Counted from the stretch's first letter, positions 29,201 through 41,248 are shown. The stretch is 64,000 bases of DNA from Aurelia coerulea (GCA_039566865.1 CM076947.1:21949501-22013500), one strand, 5' to 3'. Notes: generated by a model not told the origin, from the letters alone. Translations and numbers: made by a program.

Positions 29201-31600
29201 TGTTGAAAGCTCAATATCTCTGTTCTTAAAATACTTACAGAGTTCTGATTGACTTTTTTGAACTCAGCGTTCAATTTTGCATGGGAACATTGCTATTAGA
29301 AATCAATTGATGAGTTTCTCTGCCTTAATGGAATAGATGCTTTTCGGTGGTAGTGATTCTGTACCAAATTCTCGCATCTATTGCAATATATTTAAAGCTC
29401 AATATCTCTGCTCTTAAAATACTTACAGAGTTCTGAATGACTTTTTTGAACTCAGCGTTCAATTTTGCATGGGATCATTGCTATTAGAAATCAATTGATG
29501 GGTTTCTCTGCCTTAATGGAATAGATGCTTTTCGGTGGTAGTGATTCTGTACCAAATTCTCGCATCTATTGCAATCTGTTTAAAGCTCAATATCTCTGCT
29601 CTTAAAATACTTAGAGAGTTCTGATTGACTTTTTTGAACTCAGCGTTTAATTTTGCATCGGAACATTGCTATTAGAAATCAATTGATGAGTTTCTCTGCC
29701 TTAATTGAATAAACCTTTTTCGGTGGTAGTGATTCTGTACCAAATTCTCGCATCTATTGCAATCTGTTTAAAGCTCAATATCTCTGCTCTTAAAATACTT
29801 ACAGAGTTTTCAATGACTTCTTTGAACTCAGCGTTCAATTTTGCATCGGAACATTGCTATTAGAAATCAATTGATGAGTTTCTCTGCCTTAATGGAATAG
29901 ATGCTTTTCGGTGGTAGTGATTCTGTACCAAATTCTCGCATCTATTGCAATCTGTTTAAAGCTCAATATCTCTGCTCTTAAAATACTTACAGAGTTCTGA
30001 TTGACGTTTTTGAACTCAGTGTTTAATTTTGCATCGGAACATTGCTATTAGAAATCAATTGATGAGTTTCTCTGCCTTAATTGAATAAACCTTTTTCGGT
30101 GGTAGTGATTCTGTACCAAATTCTAGCATCTATTGCAATCTGTTTAAAGCTCAATATCTCTGCTCTTAAAATACTTACAGAGTTCTCAATGACTTTTTTG
30201 AACTCACCGTTCAATTTTGCACGGGAACATTGCTATTAGAAATCAATTGATGAGTTTCTCTGCCTTAATGGAATAGATGCTTTTCGGTGGTAGTGATTCT
30301 GTACCAAAATCTCGCATCTATTGCAATCTGTTGAAAGCTCAATATCTCTGTTCTTAAAATACTTACAGAGTTCTCAATGACGTTTTTGAACTCAGCGTTC
30401 AATTTTGCATGGGAACATTGCTATTAGAAATCAATTGATGAGTTTCTCTGCCTTAATGGAATAGATGCTTTTCGGTGGTAGTGATTCTGTACCAAAATCT
30501 CGCATCTATTGCAATCTGTTGAAAGCTCAATATCTCTGCTCTTAAAATAGTTACAGAGTTCTCAATGACTTTTTTGAACTCAGCGTTCAATTGTGCATGG
30601 GAACATTGCTATTAGAAATCAATTGATGAGTTTCTCTGCCTTAATGGAATAGATGCTTTTCGGTGGTAGTGATTCTGTACCAAAATCTCGCATCTATTGC
30701 AATCTGTTGAAAGCTCAATATCTCTGCTCTTAAAATACTTACAGAGTTCTCAATGACTTTTTTGAACTCAGCGTTCAATTTTGCATGGGAACATTGCTAT
30801 TAGAAATCAATTGATGAGTTTCTCTGCCTTAATGGAATAGATGCTTTTCGGTGGTAGTGATTCTGTACCAAATTCTCGCATCTATTGCAATCTGTTTAAA
30901 GCTCAATATCTCTGCTCTTAAAATATTTACAGAGTTCTGATTGACTTTTTTGAACTCAGCGTTTAATTTTGCATCGGAACATTGCTATTAGAAATCAATT
31001 GATGAGTTTCTCTGCCTTAATGGAATAGATGCTTTTCGGTGGTAGTGATTCTGTACCAAATTCTCGCATCTATTGCAATCTGTTTAAAGCTCAATATCTC
31101 TGCTCTTAAAATACTTACAGAGTTCTGATTGACTTTTTTGAACTCAGCGTTTAATTTTGCATCGGAACATTGCTATTAGAAATCAATTGATGAGTTTCTC
31201 TGCCTTAATTGAATAAACCTTTTTCGGTGGTAGTGATTCTGTACCAAATTCTCGCATCTATTGCAATCTGTTTAAAGCTCAATATCTCTGCTCTTAAAAT
31301 ATTTACAGAGTTCTCAATGACTTTTTTGAACTCAGCGTTCAATTTTGCATCGGAACATTGCTATTAGAAATCAATTGATGAGTTTCTCTGCCTTAATGGA
31401 ATAGATGCTTTTCGGTGGTAGTGATTCTGTACCAAAATCTCGCATCTATTGCAATCTGTTGAAAGCTCAATATCTCTGCTCTTAAAATACTTACAGAGTT
31501 CTCAATGACTTTTTTGAACTCAGCGTTCAATTTTGCATCGGAACATTGATATTAGAAATCAATTGATGAGTTTCTCTGCCTTAATGGAATAGATGCTTTT
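23300..31600 (+). repeat. Satellite variant domain (GTTGAAAGCTC / GCATGGGAAC units)
   Basis: Within this block many units carry CTGTTGAAAGCTC in place of CTGTTTAAAGCTC, and GCATGGGAAC in place of GCATCGGAAC. A further subtype, TTGAATAAACCTTTTTCGG, occurs at 26321, 26697, 27261, 28013, 29705, 30081 and 31209. These are spaced by exact multiples of 188 (2, 3, 4, 9, 2 and 6 units). Confidence 0.85.
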
Positions 31601-34600
31601 CGGTGGTAGTGATTCTGTACCAAATTCTCGCATCTATTGCAATCTGTTTAAAGCTCAATATCTCTGTTCTTAAAATACTTACAGAGTTCTGATTGACTTT
31701 TTTGAACTCAGCGTTTAATTTTGCATCGGAATGTTGCTATTAAAATTCAATTGATGAGTTTCTCTGCCTTAATGGAATAGATGCTTTTCGGTGGTAGTGA
31801 TTCTGTACCAAATTCTCGCATCTATTGCAATCTGTTTAAAGCTCAATATCTCTGCTCTTAAAATACTTACAGAGTTCTCAATGACGTTTTGAATTCACCG
31901 TTCAATTTTGCATCGGAACATTGCTATTAGAAATCAATTGATGAGTTTCTCTGCCTTAATGGAATAGATGCTTTTTGGTGGTAGTGATTCTGTACTAAAT
32001 TCTCGCATCTATTGCAATCTGTTTAAAGCTCAATATCTCTGCTCTTAAAATACTTACAGAGTTCTGATTGACTTGTTTGAACTCAGCGCTTAATTTTGCA
32101 TCGGAACATTGCTATTAGAAATCAATTGATGAGTTTCTCTGCCTTAATGGAATAGATGCTTTTCGGTGGTAGTGATTCTGTAACAAATTCTCGCATCTAT
32201 TGCAATCTGTTTAAAGCTCAATATCTCTGTTCTTAAAATACTTACAGAATTTTGATTGACTTTTTTGAACTCAACGTTTAATTTGGCATCGGAACATTGC
32301 TATTAAAAATCAATTGATGAGTTTCTCTGCCTTAATGGAATAGATGCTTTTCGGTGGTAGTGATTCTGTACCAAATTCTCGCATCTATTGCAATCTGTTT
32401 AAAGCTCAATATCTCTGCTCTTAAAATACTTACAGAGTTCTCAATGACGTTTTTGAACTCACCGTTCAATTTTGCATCGGAACATTGCTATTAGAAATCA
32501 ATTGATGGGTTTCTCTGCCTTAATGGAATAGATGCTTTTTGGTGGTAGTGATTCTGTACTAAATTCTCGCATCTATTGCAATCTGTTTAAAGCACAATAT
32601 CTCTGCTCTTAAAATACTTACAGAGTTCTGATTGACTTGTTTGAACTCAGCGTTTAATTTTGCATCGGAACATTGCTATTAGAAATCAATTGATGAGTTT
32701 CTCTGCCTTAATGGAATAGATGCTTTTCGGTGGTAGTGATGCTGTACCAAATTCTCGCATCTATTGCAATCTGTTTAAAGCTCAATATCTCTGCTCTTAA
32801 ATACTTACAGAGTTCTCAATGACTTTTTTGAACTCAGCGTTCAATTGTGAATGGGAACATTGCTATTAGAAATCAATTGATGAGTTTCTCTGCCTTAATG
32901 GAATAGATGCTTTTCGGTGGTAGTGATTCTGTACCAAATTCTCGCATCTATTGCAATCTGTTTAAAGCTCAATATCTGTGCTCTTAAAATACTTACAGAG
33001 TTCTCAATGACTTTTTTGAACTCAGCGTTCAATCTTGCATCGGAACATTGCTATTAGAAATCAATTGATGAGTTTCTCTGCCTTAATGGAATAGATGCTT
33101 TTCGGTGGTAGTGATTCTGTACCAAATTCTCGCATCTATTGCAATCTGTTTAAAGCTCAATATCTCTGCTCTTAAAATACTTACAGAGTTCTAATTGACT
33201 TTTTTGAACTCAGCGCTTAATTTTGCATCGGAATGTTGCTATTAAAAATCAATTGATGAGTTTCTCTGCCTTAATGGAATAGATGCTTTTCGGTGGTAGT
33301 GATTCTGTACCAAATTCTCGCATCTATTGCAATCTGTTTAAAGCTCAATATCTCTGTTCTTAAAATACTTACAGAGTTCTCAATGACGTTTTTGAACTCA
33401 CCGTTCAATTTTGCATCGGGACATTGCTATTAGAAATCAATTGATGAGTTTCTCTGCCTTAATGGAATAGATGCTTTTCGGTGGTAGTGATTCTGTACCA
33501 AATTCTCGCATCTATTGCAATCTGTTTAAAGCTCAATAGCTCTGTTATTAAAATACTTACAGAGTTTTGATTGACTTTTTTGAACTCAACGTTTAATTTG
33601 GCATCGGAACATTGCTATTAAAAATCAATTGATGAGTTTCTCTGCCTTAATGGAATAGATGCTTTTCGGTAGTAGTGATTCTGTACCAAATTCTCGCATC
33701 TATTGCAATCTGTTTAAAGCTCAATATCTCTGCTCTTAAAATACTTACAGAGTTCTCAATGACGTTTTTGAACTCACCGTTCAATTTTGCATCGGAACAT
33801 TGCTATTAGAAATCAATTGATGGGTTTCTCTGCCTTAATGGAATAGATGCTTTTTGGTGGTAGTAATTCTGTACTAAATTCTCGCATCTATTGCAATCTG
33901 TTTAAACCTCAATATCTCTGCTCTTAAAATACTTACAGAGTTCTGATTGACTTGTTTGAACTCAGCGTTTAATTTTGCATCGGAACATTGCTATTAGAAA
34001 TCAATTGATGAGTTTCTCTGCCTTAATGGAATAGATGCTTTTCGGTGGTAGTGATGCTGTACCAAATTCTTGCATCTATTGCAATCTGTTTAAAGCTCAT
34101 TATCTCTGTTCTTAAAATACTTACAGAGTTCTCAATGACTTTTTTGAACTCAGCGTTCAATTGTGAATGGGAACATTGCTATTAGAAATCAATTGATGAG
34201 TTTCTCTGCCTTAATGGAATAGATGCTTTTCGGTGGTAGTGATTCTGTACCAAATTCTCGCATCTATTGCAATCTGTTTAAAGCTCAATATCTGTGCTCT
34301 TAAAATACTTACAGAGTTCTCAATGACTTTTTTGAACTCAGCGTTCAATCTTGCATCGGAACATTGCTATTAGAAATCAATTGATGAGTTTCTCTGCCTT
34401 AATGGAATAGATGCTTTTCGGTGGTAGTGATTCTGTACCAAATTCTCGCATCTATTGCAATCTGTTTAAAGCTCAATATCTCTGCTTTTAAAATACTTAC
34501 AGAGTTCTGATTGACTTGTTTGAACTCAGCGTTTAATTTTGCATCGGAATGTTGCTATTAAAAATCAATTGATGAGTTTCTCTGCCTTAATGGAATAGAT

Positions 34601-35530
34601 GCTTTTCGGTGGTAGTGATTCAGTACCAAATTCTCGCATCTATTGCAATCTGTTTAAAGCTCAATATCTCTGCTCTTAAAATACTTACAGAGTTCTCAAT
34701 GACGTTTTTGAACTCACCGTTCAATTTTGCATCGGAACATTGCTATTAGAAATCAATTGATGAGTTTCTCTGCCTTAATGGAATAGATGCTTTTTGGTGG
34801 TAGTGATTCTGTACTAATTTCTCGCATCTATTGCAATCTGTTTAAAGCTCAATATCTCTGCTCTTAAAATACTTACAGAGTTCTGATTGACTTGTTTGAA
34901 CTCAGCGTTCAATTTTGCATCGGAACATTGCTATTAGAAATCAATTGATGAGTTTCTCTGCCTTAATGGAATAGATGCTTTCCGGTGGTAGTGATGCTGT
35001 ACCAAATTCTCGCATCTATTGCAATCTGTTTAAAGCTCATTATCTCTGTTCTTAAAATACTTACAGAGTTCTCAATGACTTTTTTGAACTCAGCGTTCAA
35101 TTGTGCATGGGAACATTGCTATTAGAAATCAATTGATGAGTTTCTCTGCCTTAATGGAATAGATGCTTTTCGGTGGTAGTGATTCTGTACCAAATTCTCG
35201 CATCTATTGCAATCTGTTTAAAGCTCAATATCTGTGCTCTTAAAATACTTACAGAGTTCTCAATGACTTTTTTGAACTCAGCGTTCAATCTTGCATCGGA
35301 ACATTGCTATTAGAAATCAATTGATGAGTTTCTCTGCCTTAATGGAATAGATGCTTTTCGGTGGTAGTGATTCTGTACCAAATTCTCGCATCTATTGCAA
35401 TCTGTTTAAAGCTCAATATCTCTGCTCTTAAAATACTTACAGAGTTCTGATTGACTTTTTTGAACTCAGCGTTTAATTTTGCATCGGAACATTGCTATTA
35501 AAAATCAATTGATGAGTTTCTCTGCCTTAA
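31600..35530 (+). repeat. Satellite variant domain near the right edge
   Basis: Units here share GCTTTTTGGTGG with GTACTAAATTC, TTGACTTGTTTGAAC, GATGCTGTACC and ATATCTGTGCTC, which are rare or absent further left. Groups of these units recur in the same order (for example near 31970, 32540, 33850 and 34790), again indicating block copying. Confidence 0.8.
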
Positions 35531-35720
35531 TGGAATAGATGCTTTTCGGTGGTAGTGATTCTGTACCAAAATCTCGCATCTATTGCAATCTGTTTAAAGC
35601 TCAATATCTCTGCTCTTAAAATACTTACAGAGTTCTGATTGACTTTTATGAACTCAGCGTTTAATTTTGCATCGGAACATTGCTATTAAAAATCAATTGA
35701 TGAGTTTCTCTGCCTTAATG

Positions 35721-35970
35721 GAATAGATGTTTTTCGGTGGTAGTGATTCTGTACCAAATTCTCACATCTATTGCAATCTGTTTAAAGCTTAGTATATCTG
35801 TTCCTAAAATACTTACAGAGTTCTGAATAACTTTTTTGAACTCAGCGTTCAATTATGCATCGGATCATTGCTATTAGAAAGCAATTGATGATTCTCTATG
35901 AATTTCTCTGCCTTAATGGAATAGATGTTTTTCTGTAGTAGTGATTCTCTACCAAATTCTCACATCTATT
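35721..35970 (+). repeat. Decayed terminal satellite monomers
   Basis: The penultimate unit is 198 bp (10-base insertion near 35890) and carries many private changes such as GCTTAGTATATCTG, AATAACTTTT and AATTATGCATCGGATC. The final unit is partial and is lost after CACATCTATT at 35970. Decay rises sharply against the internal units. Confidence 0.9.
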
Positions 35971-36450
35971 CCCATATTCCCGTAAGAGGATACTATAGCA
36001 CATGCTAAAGCGTTCTCGAGTCATTGCTGTAAGGTAAACACATTAGGGAAAATTGCTGATTATTTTAGCACGTTTTTCAGGATTTCTTGAAGGGCCTTTT
36101 TTAGAATATCCCTCGCAAAATATTAGCGGAGCAACCGATTTCAGCCATGAAACATTCTAAAAGTTATTGAACATGTTAGCTATTCAACTAGATATTGAAA
36201 AATAATATTTCCTATATATTCAGGGAGCATTAGCCTTTCAAACGCCGGGCCTTTTTTATTCACCGGGTAGAAAGTAGAACTAAAGAACTTAAGAATTTGT
36301 GTCAATGCTAAAAGGGGTTGAAGGTTGCTGCTAGGCAAAAAGATTTAAGGGAATTTGATTGGGGTCTTTGGGGCGGTTTGAAAGCTTCTTGAAGAGACTT
36401 TCTCTAGAATAACTACAGAACTGAATGGCCGATTTAGCCAAGTGCATTTC
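35971..36450. mobile_element. Degenerate MITE sequence bordering the satellite
   Basis: Sequence from about 35990 to 36269 aligns by eye with the half of the intact MITE at 58154-58765 that ends in its right TIR: both have an internal TGCTGTAAGG segment, a TTTCTTGAAG/TTTTTGGAAG segment, a TATTCA-GGAGCA-T-GCCTT stretch and a terminal CACCGGGTAGA. A second related fragment (about 36300-36440, with TTTGAAAGCTTCTTGAAGAG and GGCCGATTTAGCCA) follows at once. Both are eroded, so no clean TSD is visible. Confidence 0.6.
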
Positions 36451-36631
36451 AATGTCTCGCTATTGCTTCAAAGGTCTGTTTCAACCAACATGCATAGCGT
36501 TTGGCATCTCTTCGTTGTCGTTGGCCTTTCTGGTTGCTATTTTCCTGGCCTATGAAAATGGCGACAAAAAGTTGATTACACGTGCAAACCAAACCACACT
36601 GGTTGAGACAGACCATTTAATATCAAGAACG
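36425..36631 (+). CDS. Possible first exon, membrane-segment protein (doubtful)
   Basis: An open frame begins at an ATG at 36425, although its first codons overlap MITE-derived sequence. It encodes one good hydrophobic segment (about residues 24-43, CIAFGISSLSLAFLVAIFLA) and then a polar tail. A possible weak donor (ACG|GTAGCC) after 36631 would leave phase 0, matching the cysteine-rich exon at 37421. The intervening intron would consist mostly of the MITE at 36663-37381. Linking the two is inference; the start, the donor and coding status are all uncertain, and the frame could be chance. Confidence 0.3.
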
Positions 36632-36662
36632 GTAGCCATTCCAACGGGGATTGTGTGTTATA

Positions 36663-37381
36663 TCGGGTGAACCAGAAAAAGATTCCCACTTTTGAAAATT
36701 CATAGCATCAAGAGTACTGGATGGACTATTTGCTTATTTGCTTATTTGCTTGTCAGCCAATAGATCGAAGTATTTTTGTGATTTTTCTCGTCTTGTTACA
36801 AGCATTAGAAAAATTGGTAAATTCAAATTCAGAACAAATATGTGGTTGCAAAATTACTGAAAAGGGCTAAGATACATGATCAAATTGTAAAGGACTCCTC
36901 GCTCAGAACAACAGAGAAAAAGCAATTTCTCATGGGTGAGAGATATCGTCTGCACATTTATTGCCATGGGATTGAAAATCTTTAGTATCTCTTTGAGAAT
37001 CTATAAATCATGAGCCTCCTCGATAACTATATAAAATTAATAAAGATTTCTCAAAAATATAGAACTTGCATTTACGTTCTTTGAGAATCTAGATGTCTTA
37101 CTACTCTTGAGAGAGGTGAAACGCCCGTGCGTATTGTTCTTTGTGAGGAGAGTCCTAACGATTTGAGCAAGTCTTTTAGGCCCTTTTTCAGTCATTTTGC
37201 AACCATGAAATTTTTGTAAAGTTGAATTTACCTATGTTTGCAGTTCTCGTAAGAAGATGAGAAAAATCACAAAAATACTTTGATCTTTTGGCTTTTAACT
37301 AGAATTTGAATCATACAAATCTATGAAGTACTTGTGGTGCTACGAATTTTCGAAAGTGGGAACTTTTTCCGGCTCACCCGG
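36663..37381. mobile_element. Fold-back mariner-type MITE, 719 bp
   Basis: The ends are inverted repeats: CGGGTGAACCAGAAAAAG on the left and its near complement ending in GGCTCACCCGG on the right, flanked by TA on both sides. The arms are hundreds of bases long: the stretch near 36780-36900 returns inverted near 37140-37280 (for example AAATCACAAAAATAC against GTATTTTTGTGATTT). CCGGGTG tips with a TA target suggest the Tc1/mariner superfamily. No transposase frame is present. Confidence 0.85.
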
Positions 37382-37420
37382 TATCTGCGATATCTCACCA
37401 GATAATATCTTCTATTACAG

Positions 37421-37654
37421 GAGCATCAAACAAATCAGGAGGCAGATAAATGTTTAGGAGTTAACGAAGAAGGAAAGTTAGAAAACAAGGAGGAATCGAG
37501 GGACAGTTGTCTGAGTTTCTGCAGTGGACTTTGTGGATGTTGCTGCTGTTTTTGTTTCTGCTGTACAGCAATTTGCTTTGGGTCAATCCATTATTTACTT
37601 TGCTGCGAATGCTGTCGTAAAACATCGGACGAAATGAAGAACGAAGAAGGTTGA
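37421..37654 (+). CDS. Terminal exon of a cysteine-rich protein
   Basis: The exon follows a good acceptor (ATATCTTCTATTACAG) and reads 77 codons in phase 0 to TGA at 37652-37654. The first third is acidic and polar. The rest is extremely cysteine-rich, with about 16 Cys, including LCGCCCCFCFCC (near residues 42-53) and LLCCECCRK (near 61-69), followed by a charged tail. Such clusters suit a palmitoylated or metal-binding C-terminus and loosely recall I-mfa (MDFI) domains. A second gene with a cysteine-rich phase-0 last exon lies 9 kb downstream (46353), so they may be distant paralogues. The upstream exon is uncertain. Confidence 0.5.
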   Translation, partial: EHQTNQEADKCLGVNEEGKLENKEESRDSCLSFCSGLCGCCCCFCFCCTAICFGSIHYLLCCECCRKTSDEMKNEEG

Positions 37655-38040
37655 AGGATATCAGGTAAAGGACATTGCTTTAAAATCAGAGACATTCTTG
37701 TCAATTTCATGGAAAGTTAATGTATTTAAGTATATGATGCAGAAGAAGCAGACTCATAAACAAGAATATAGGGAATATTTTTCACTTGAGGGACACAGCT
37801 TTCAAAAGTAGACAGGCCCGATCCGATACCAGCCTTGAACTCTTAGGGGGGCAAAGAACCAATCTGATGCCAAAATCAACAAAAACAACAGCAGCAACCC
37901 CAGTTTCAGGAACATACGTTAAGCCCATTCAGGAAACTTTCAAAACAGATCTATAATAATCACAGTAGTATTTAGACTAGGGCCTAGGACCCTTCTAGTA
38001 GAATAGGATCACGTGTTTTGTTATTGGATATTATTCATCA
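37655..38040. other. No gene or repeat recognised
   Basis: AT-rich sequence following the cysteine-rich exon. It may include the 3' UTR, but I see no clear AATAAA close to the stop. Confidence 0.5.
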
Positions 38041-38490
38041 GTATTTTCCTAACATTTTAGCCTTACAGCAATAACTTCAACACGTTATAGCTCGTGTTAT
38101 CCTTTAGGGAGGATAAATCGTCCTGAATAATGTTGTTATGTTCCCAGGCATGATACTTTCGCTCTCTCAAAGAGATAACACGTGCTATAGCATGTAAAAG
38201 TCATTGCTGTAAGGCAGAAAATTTGGTCACGATTTTAGGCCTGTTTTGAAGGTTTCTTGAAAGAGCTTTCTTGAGAAAATCCCTTATAACTTTTGAAAGA
38301 AGAAGCCCATTTCAGTCAGGTAGATTTAAAGATCCATTAAGACAGATCCACTATTAGCCTGCGCACAGACTTTGATCACTGGGGAGGAGAGGAGAGTTCC
38401 TTTCTTCCCTCCCCTCCCCAGTAAGCAAAGTCTGCACGCAGCGCAGGCTAATTCACTATTGAATGAAGGGAGCAATGACCTTTTTCAAAC
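38041..38490. mobile_element. Degenerate MITE, same family as 58154-58765
   Basis: Segments GTCATTGCTGTAAGGCAGAAA, GGTTTCTTGAAAGAGC and AGAAAATCCCTTATAAC match the interior of the element at 58154. A hairpin element (38355-38450) is inserted near its right side. Ends and TSD are not clear. Confidence 0.55.
38355..38450. mobile_element. TAGCCTGCG hairpin element (96 bp)
   Basis: TAGCCTGCGCACAGACTTTG on the left is complementary, with small mismatches, to the right end CAAAGTCTGCACGCAGCGCAGGCTA, and an inner GGGGAGG-type stem continues the hairpin. The flanks TCCACTAT (38347-38354) and TTCACTAT (38452-38459) look like an 8-bp target duplication with one change. It is the same family as the hairpin at 41249. 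Confidence 0.75.
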
Positions 38491-40140
38491 TAGGATCGTT
38501 TTTTTACTCACTGGCAGAACTGTTGATGCACTTTCAAACTCAGAAAAGTGCAGCGATTTGAATCAGTTCTGTTGTTCTTTATTAAAGCAGATTTTTGTTT
38601 CGCTTTTTCTAACTTACTTCTTTTGACCTACAATCCTTGCCAAAACAACTTCATTTTCCTGCTTTTTTCTCTGATTAACCATCCAAAATACACAACAGGA
38701 AACTTCACTTCACTCTTTTTTCCGCCCCCCCCCCCCACCCCCTGAAAAATATTGGTCTGAAAATATAATCACCAGATATGAAGAAATGGAATTCGACAGC
38801 GCTATCGTGTTCTAAATCACTGCGTAATCGCACAAGGAGAAAAAAATTGTAAGAAGAGCAACAGCACGTGATTTTTTTCAAGAGTTTTGGCAGAGCTTGT
38901 AGTTCCGAACATACAGTCAAGGCACTGTTTATTTTAGTAAGCAAGAAGAACTTCGTCTTGAAATGTTCATGAGGGCACAAGAAGGATACAATTAGTATTT
39001 TTCTATACCAAGTGAAAGTTTTTTAAAATTGTTCAGATTTTTGAATTAGAGTTTCTTACGAGTTTCTAAAAGTTTCCATAGAATCGTCATGTTTGCTTCC
39101 TGTGCCCTCATAAACATTTTAAAGCAAGGATTTTTGAAGCATTTCTAGTGCCTTGGCACCACTCGAGTTCCTTCTGAGTAATATGAAACAGAAAACAAGT
39201 GGAAATGCGGTAAAAAATATGCTAAGGGCTAAAGATATAGCAGGAGTTTCTTAATTTTTGGACGATCTTATGAGCTTCGCAGGAGCTATCTTAGTAAAAT
39301 GAGTGTACAAGCGGGCTTTCTTGCAAAGATGAGAATGGTAGGCAAGATGATTGGATTAAATGTACAGTTATTTTGTTTCTCTCCCTTCTGAAATTGCTGA
39401 GTTCTTTACGAAACAATTAAGTTGCCCCCCTCCCCCGCTCCTCTTCCCCATTTGACAAAGCTTATATGCTACAATACAATAGAAGTTAAACCACGTATTC
39501 CCTTATCGTCAGTATGAACAAGAATTATAATAACATTTGAGTCCCAAGAGACAAGGACCTTCACAGCATATTGAAGCTCTATCATTTCTGCTCCTCCTGG
39601 GAATCGGACGGACAATTCTATCTTTCAACAGAGAAAGATTTAACCATCAAGGGAGATGAAACCAGTCTTCCAGGCAGAAGTGAATTGGAACGTGAATGAA
39701 AATTCAAAGTTTGGTCGAATTGTGCATGGAGTGTTCAAGGAGCATCCTGTCTTCCTTCGTCGCTTTGAATCTGCTGTACAGCTCGCGAGAGATATTTGTT
39801 TACACTTTGCAAGACACTGGCGAAGGACCCCTGGCTTTACAAGAGCTGAAAAGTTTTGAAAGTGAACGAAGTAAGTTCTTCTTTAGTCTCAGTTTATTCC
39901 CGGGGAAATCTTTTTGGTTTTTAGGCTCACCGTCATGTCACCTGCCCGCAGCCGTTTTTGTGAATATGGCCTGTGAAGTGTGAACGTATATTTTTCTTTG
40001 GCCTTTTCTTTGGATTCATGTTGAATCTAATACTTAATTTCATGGCGAAACTTTACATACATACATAATTTTACACACATGGCATGAAGGCTGGTTGACA
40101 TTGGTCTATAGAAGCGTTAGAATTTGGATAACGCGTTTTC
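38490..40140. other. Intergenic, no gene supported; homopolymer at 38724
   Basis: Contains an impure poly-C run (about 38724-38742) and short open frames without conserved features. The frames near 39656-39983 overlap one another and show no family motif. Nothing else is recognised. Confidence 0.5.
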
Positions 40141-40143
40141 TAA

Positions 40144-40542
40144 GGCCCCGTTTACACTTTTTACCGTTTCCAAATTAAAACGGTAGGTACGAAATCATGC
40201 CGTTTTGTTACAAAAAACCGTTTTCGTAGCAGGCACAAATGAAAATTATTTTGAAAACAGAACGATTTCAAAATGGCATGAACATTTTCAGTGTAAAGGG
40301 AACAATATCGTTACGGATTCAAAGAGAGGACGGAGGAATAATGATCTTCCTTTCTTTGAATCCGTAACAAAATTCTGACGTTTTCGTTTACACTGAAACG
40401 TGCCATGCCGTTTTCAAATCGTGCCGTTTTCAAAATCCTGTTGCATTTGATGCCGATTACAAAAACGTTTCAGTGTAAACGGAAGGCCAAAACGGATTTT
40501 GTACAGTTTTCATTTAAAAAACAGTATGGTGTAAACGGGGCC
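40144..40542. mobile_element. PIF/Harbinger-like MITE, 399 bp
   Basis: The terminal inverted repeats are GGCCCCGTTTACAC and GTGTAAACGGGGCC, flanked by TAA on both sides (40141-40143 and 40543-40545). The interior is a fold-back of AAACG/CGTTTT-rich segments (for example TTTGAATCCGTAAC near 40354, complementary to GTTACGGATTCAAA near 40310). A 3-bp TAA target duplication suits PIF/Harbinger; there is no coding capacity. Confidence 0.85.
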
Positions 40543-40545
40543 TAA

Positions 40546-41240
40546 ATTCGCTGTAAACGCATTTTAGTGAATCATATAGTTCCAAATGGGGTTAGTACAT
40601 CTTCAAAAGCGCTGACAAAGTCTTAATTTTGTGGCAGGAATCTCATCCCAAAGCTTTTTCCCTACATAAAAACGATGTTTAAATCACGTGCCGTTTCGAA
40701 TAGATAAAACGGCAGGAGTTCCCCAGCTTTGTCGTATTAAACGGCAAAAAACGACTTGATTTAAACGTCGTATTTCGTGGTTTCTACGTGCGATCAGCCA
40801 CTGCGCTTGTGCACTTTGAAAAATTGTCATTTTAATTTAAGTTCAATTCTTCAATCCGACACGGCAAAAAAACCATGTTTAAATCAGATTTTTAGACACG
40901 GCAGATTCTGCCGTTTTTAGTACCATTCTATTCGACAAGGCAAAAAACAATGTTTAAACTAGGCCATATATGCATTCCCAAGGCGTATTTAGGTCCAATG
41001 TGAAAGGCATCCAAAGTCACAGCTGAGAGCCGAAGAAGGAGTTTGCTCGTTAAAGTAATATCAGAGAAAGGATTAATGGGTTATTTTGGCATCGGCAACT
41101 GGATTTTAAGGGTAAAGATAATGTGAGGAGTTTGAACAATATGTTTATTTTACTTGATAAGTCGAGGAAGGTTTAGCTGACGCGAAATTGATAATTTTAC
41201 TGGAGCCGTCAACTGTCCTCAGTGAATTTTCTGATTTTCG
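40546..41240. other. Repeat-like but unclassified sequence
   Basis: Around 40665-40970 the motifs ATGTTTAAAT, ACGGCA and GCCGTTTT occur several times in both orientations, suggesting an old non-autonomous element whose ends I cannot place. The rest shows nothing. Confidence 0.4.
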
Positions 41241-41248
41241 GTCCCCTC

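Larger units (their letters stand above)
1..35970 (+). repeat. 188-bp satellite DNA array, about 191 monomers
   Basis: A head-to-tail tandem array of a 188-bp monomer. The unit start GAATAGATGCTTTTCGG recurs at 1, 189, 377 and so on; the unit at 35533 is exactly 189 periods from base 1, so indels have cancelled out. I count about 191 complete units plus a partial one. Most units differ from their neighbours at a few sites only. 188 is not a multiple of three, and most units carry stops in every frame, so the array is not coding. The length is close to a nucleosomal repeat and to many centromeric or pericentromeric satellites, but no CENP-B-box-like motif was seen. The array continues past the left window edge. 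Confidence 0.99.

Noticed and set aside
1..35970. Reading the tandem array as a CRISPR array
   Set aside because: There are no spacers: the whole 188-bp unit is repeated end to end, and the genome is clearly animal.
1..35970. Tandem snRNA or 5S gene cluster, suggested by ATACTTAC resembling the U1 5' end
   Set aside because: Only 8 bases match; no Sm site, stem-loops, or pol III A/B/C boxes were found in the monomer.
39656..39983. Overlapping frames of 67 and 95 codons in intergenic DNA
   Set aside because: Two frames over the same DNA, no conserved motif, no clear splice sites or promoter.
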